Of a stretch of DNA of 64,000 nt, positions 61,666-64,000 are shown piece after piece. The stretch is from Phymatolithon calcareum (taxonomy: Eukaryota; Rhodophyta; Florideophyceae; Hapalidiales), in contig OZ345355.1 in assembly GCA_977006965.1 (NCBI GenBank), positions 372,001-436,000 of the forward strand, in the 5' to 3' direction. A program made the translations under genes and the position numbers. Numbering within the stretch: the stretch's first letter is position 1; every line of letters begins with the position of its first letter. Below the pieces are notes generated by a model. The model made no database searches. It saw nothing but the letters and a program-made list of their open reading frames with translations, and was not told the DNA's origin.

Positions 61666-64000
61666 ATGCCTTCGTTTACGTGCGATCTCTGTGACGCAGG
61701 GTTTTCCTCTGCTATCACTTTTGGACGGCATCGATCTGCAGCGCACCGTAATACCTATGCAGCCACAAGGGCTGCACGAGAGATCGCAGAACCGAATGCC
61801 GAGCCAAGTTATTCGGACGAATATGTCGCAAATGAGGTCGCGAGCTTTTGGGGTACGAATTCGACCGAAACTCAGAGTTTGCGAGTCGCGGATGACGTTT
61901 TCGAGTTTTACAAAATGTATGGAGATAAATCTTCTTGTGTTTTCGATATCTGCAAAACGCTTACTCCCCCTCTGTCAGAACTTTGCCCCCAAGCAGAAGC
62001 TCTTCTCCAATTCTGCTGCAAAAATTTGTACTCTCGAGGAGAGATTGAAGACCACTATAAGCTTTTCGTCTCTCCCTGCTGTTCACACCTATGCTCCGGT
62101 CGCGTCGATTTTAAAACGCAATTCCCTTCTGAGCGTTCGTTTGCCAACTATGTTGAGCAAGCAAGAAAGCTTTGCGCTGCCCGCCAAAGCTGGCGTGTGG
62201 CCGAAATATCTACACCACTTCATGGGAGAAACACCACCGGAGTCTTCCGCTCTTTGGTGAAAATGATCCTAGCTGAATTGCAACGCGCCGGGGGACTGTC
62301 CGCGATTTTGCCATATCAGGAAAACACAAGGAGCTGTGCAGAGCGTGTGTTCTCGTCCGCACTGGACTCCAACTCCATGAAACAATATTCAGAAGAAAAC
62401 CATCTTGAACTGCCACTGGTTTTATTTGACTTATATGCGGACAGTACAATTCTTTCGAGCTCCGGTACGCAAAGCGCAAACGCAGTTAGGGCACGTCTGG
62501 CGAATGTCAGAAATGCTTCAACAACATGGCATGAAGTAGGCATTGCTCCTTCGTTGAAAGTTGAGCGAGGAATTCACTCCGCGGCAAAAATTCGTGACGA
62601 ACGCCGCGAGCTTTTCCAGAGATTTATGTTCCTCCTCATGGAAGAAGTAATTGTGGGATCGAGAGATGGGATTCTTTTCGATGGAAAGCTGTTGCTATTT
62701 CGACTGAACACTCTTGTGTCCGATCAGCCTCAGGAGCGCGGATTTTTTTGCCTGAAGTCAGCCGGAAGCTGTATGGACTGTTCAATCTGCACAATGCCGA
62801 GCAAAGCGCTGAATGGAGAGGACGAAATAATATCTGACGATGAACTTTGGAATGTGCATTCCGATGATACCTTCCACAGCCAAGGAGGTGGCGCCACAGG
62901 AAACCGTGTCTTCCAAATACAGACATCTGGTGTGCAGGCACGGGCGAGGAACGTTACACGCACAGTGCGGAGCCAGCTAGCCGTCGCCAGAGCACATCGG
63001 AAAATATCGGGCTACTTCGAAAGCAGCTCATCTGAGCTCAAAAGAGCGAAAGACTTCCTTAAAAAAACTAGTGCACATCCACTGCCTCCCGTGCTGGCCG
63101 CGTTGCATGGCATGGGGACCGAACCCTTTCACCTTTATTCCTCGATTGGATTCGACAGACTCCATGTTTTGGACTTGGGACCTGCACGAATACTGCCAGA
63201 CATGGCTTTCAAAGTTTTTCAGTCGACAGTCTACAACAAGAATATGGCAACTAAGTCTGCTCTCGTTCGTATTGCAAACCAGCGTTTTCGGGATATTCCA
63301 CGAGTCTGTGGGTTGCACGTTGCGCCCTTCCGAAACAGCGCGGATGAGCTTCATGCTGGAATGACGGGAAAAATTCGACGAGAAATAACCCCTTTTCTCT
63401 GGGTTTGCCTAATGGGTCTGCAACCTGACACCAACCCTGATGACGATGTACTGTTACAAGCAGCACTAGAATTGGACAGAATGCAATACGTTTTACGGGG
63501 TGTAAATCAAGCTGAGGCAAGGGGATTCAGATCCTTGGAAGATATTGATGAAATTCAAGCTGTGTGCTTTTCTGCCGGGCTAAAGCTAAGTACTGCGCTT
63601 GGAAGGCCAATTTGCACGAAGCTTCACAGACTGATGTACCACATGCGCGACCATTTAGTGAATTTTGGATTTGGTCGGCGAGGAGAATCCGATGCGAATG
63701 AAACTATGCACAAAGAAACGAAGTCTTGCTACAAATCTACGAACAAAAAAATAGGTTCAATGGGACAGCAGCTCCTAAAATTGCGTACCATCTCTACCAA
63801 TGATTCTGTTAATCCAACCGGTATGGACTTGAGCGTTGCGGACGTGCGTTTGGTTCTTGATTCCCTTGTTACCGATGTTGTTCACAGGACACGAGAATCG
63901 TTTTCAACGCCCGATTCTGTACCACCGCACGTGCCTGCCTCATTTAACGTTTTCGACTCTGCCGTATCACACGCTGAAGAACAGGGGAGAGAAATTACCT
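61666..64000 (+). CDS. Large transposase-like protein with C2H2 finger, Plavaka-like, runs off the window
   Basis: A frame of at least 778 codons from the ATG at 61666 is open to the end of the window, so no stop is seen. Residues 4-27 are a C2H2 zinc finger (FTCDLCDAGFSSAITFGRHR, then SAAH). A middle block reads LVLFDLYADSTILSSSGTQS followed by ANAVRARLANV, resembling the D-x-T-x-L...G...S...V...L-x-N pattern of Plavaka proteins (CACTA superfamily). Later come a cysteine cluster CMDCSICTMPSK and DRLHVLDLGPARILPDMAF, a block like the LHxLDxG of these transposases. Basidiomycete Plavaka proteins also start with a zinc finger. There are no frameshifts or stops, so this is likely a recently active element. 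Family call moderate; transposase nature is inferred from the motif pattern. Confidence 0.65.
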   Translation, partial: MPSFTCDLCDAGFSSAITFGRHRSAAHRNTYAATRAAREIAEPNAEPSYSDEYVANEVASFWGTNSTETQSLRVADDVFEFYKMYGDKSSCVFDICKTLTPPLSELCPQAEALLQFCCKNLYSRGEIEDHYKLFVSPCCSHLCSGRVDFKTQFPSERSFANYVEQARKLCAARQSWRVAEISTPLHGRNTTGVFRSLVKMILAELQRAGGLSAILPYQENTRSCAERVFSSALDSNSMKQYSEENHLELPLVLFDLYADSTILSSSGTQSANAVRARLANVRNASTTWHEVGIAPSLKVERGIHSAAKIRDERRELFQRFMFLLMEEVIVGSRDGILFDGKLLLFRLNTLVSDQPQERGFFCLKSAGSCMDCSICTMPSKALNGEDEIISDDELWNVHSDDTFHSQGGGATGNRVFQIQTSGVQARARNVTRTVRSQLAVARAHRKISGYFESSSSELKRAKDFLKKTSAHPLPPVLAALHGMGTEPFHLYSSIGFDRLHVLDLGPARILPDMAFKVFQSTVYNKNMATKSALVRIANQRFRDIPRVCGLHVAPFRNSADELHAGMTGKIRREITPFLWVCLMGLQPDTNPDDDVLLQAALELDRMQYVLRGVNQAEARGFRSLEDIDEIQAVCFSAGLKLSTALGRPICTKLHRLMYHMRDHLVNFGFGRRGESDANETMHKETKSCYKSTNKKIGSMGQQLLKLRTISTNDSVNPTGMDLSVADVRLVLDSLVTDVVHRTRESFSTPDSVPPHVPASFNVFDSAVSHAEEQGREIT

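Noticed and set aside
61493-62260. Plus-strand 255-codon frame near the right end
   Set aside because: Out of frame with the 778-codon transposase-like ORF that starts at 61666, and it has no motif of its own.
1-64000. CRISPR arrays, bacterial operons, plasmid origins or rRNA
   Set aside because: No regularly spaced identical repeats with unique spacers, no Shine-Dalgarno-spaced gene clusters and no rRNA-like conserved blocks were seen; the content is eukaryotic.

Overview
The window reads as eukaryotic nuclear DNA from a repeat-dominated region. The signs are a spliced gene with a GT-AG intron, TATA boxes, secreted and multi-pass membrane proteins, and LINE, Copia, hAT, PIF/Harbinger, piggyBac, pogo-like and Plavaka-like elements plus tRNA-derived SINEs. 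Base composition is mixed, with GC-rich genes and TE bodies set in AT-rich flanks, and the host genes are intron-poor. A red alga (florideophyte type) is my best guess. It rests on general impression and is uncertain; nothing here is bacterial or organellar.

Layout. 0-7.5 kb: LINE remnants (labelled LINE-A, 3' end GGGAGCTTTTAAAATAAA...; LINE-B, 3' end ...GCAGATGCGTTNGTAACTTTTTAAATAAAAAT), a minisatellite, and a hAT deletion derivative with an 8-bp target duplication. 7.7-9.3 kb: a leucine-rich-repeat gene held in one frame by four in-frame stops. 10-14.4 kb: LINE pieces, a fragment of a membrane-protein family, GC-rich degenerate DNA. 14.9-16.2 kb: an intact 445-aa membrane protein. 16.5-19.7 kb: dispersed repeats. 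19.7-21.5 kb: the longest LINE reverse-transcriptase ORF. 21.7-22.1 kb: stacked inverted repeats. 22.4 kb: a small secreted-protein locus with a frame break. 23-34 kb: one LINE-A copy split first by a piggyBac element and then by a Copia element, which itself carries an unrelated insertion. 34-45 kb: more LINE pieces, a PIF/Harbinger element with a Myb-like ORF, a cysteine-rich secreted-protein locus and a SINE. 45.8-46.9 kb: an exact internal-deletion copy of that Harbinger element. 47.4 kb: a pogo-like MITE. 48.1 kb: an intact secreted-protein gene. 49-54.6 kb: LINE, SINE and piggyBac fragments. 54.8-56.2 kb: a two-exon membrane-protein gene, likely kin of the 445-aa protein. 56.5-61.6 kb: gene-poor DNA with hairpins. 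61.7-64 kb: a large intact transposase-like ORF with an N-terminal C2H2 finger, running off the edge.

How it fits together: host genes are few (about four to six) and separated by nested elements. Several elements can be ordered in time because an interrupted LINE reading frame rejoins exactly once the inserts and one target duplication are removed. The two Harbinger copies and the intact Plavaka-like ORF look youngest.
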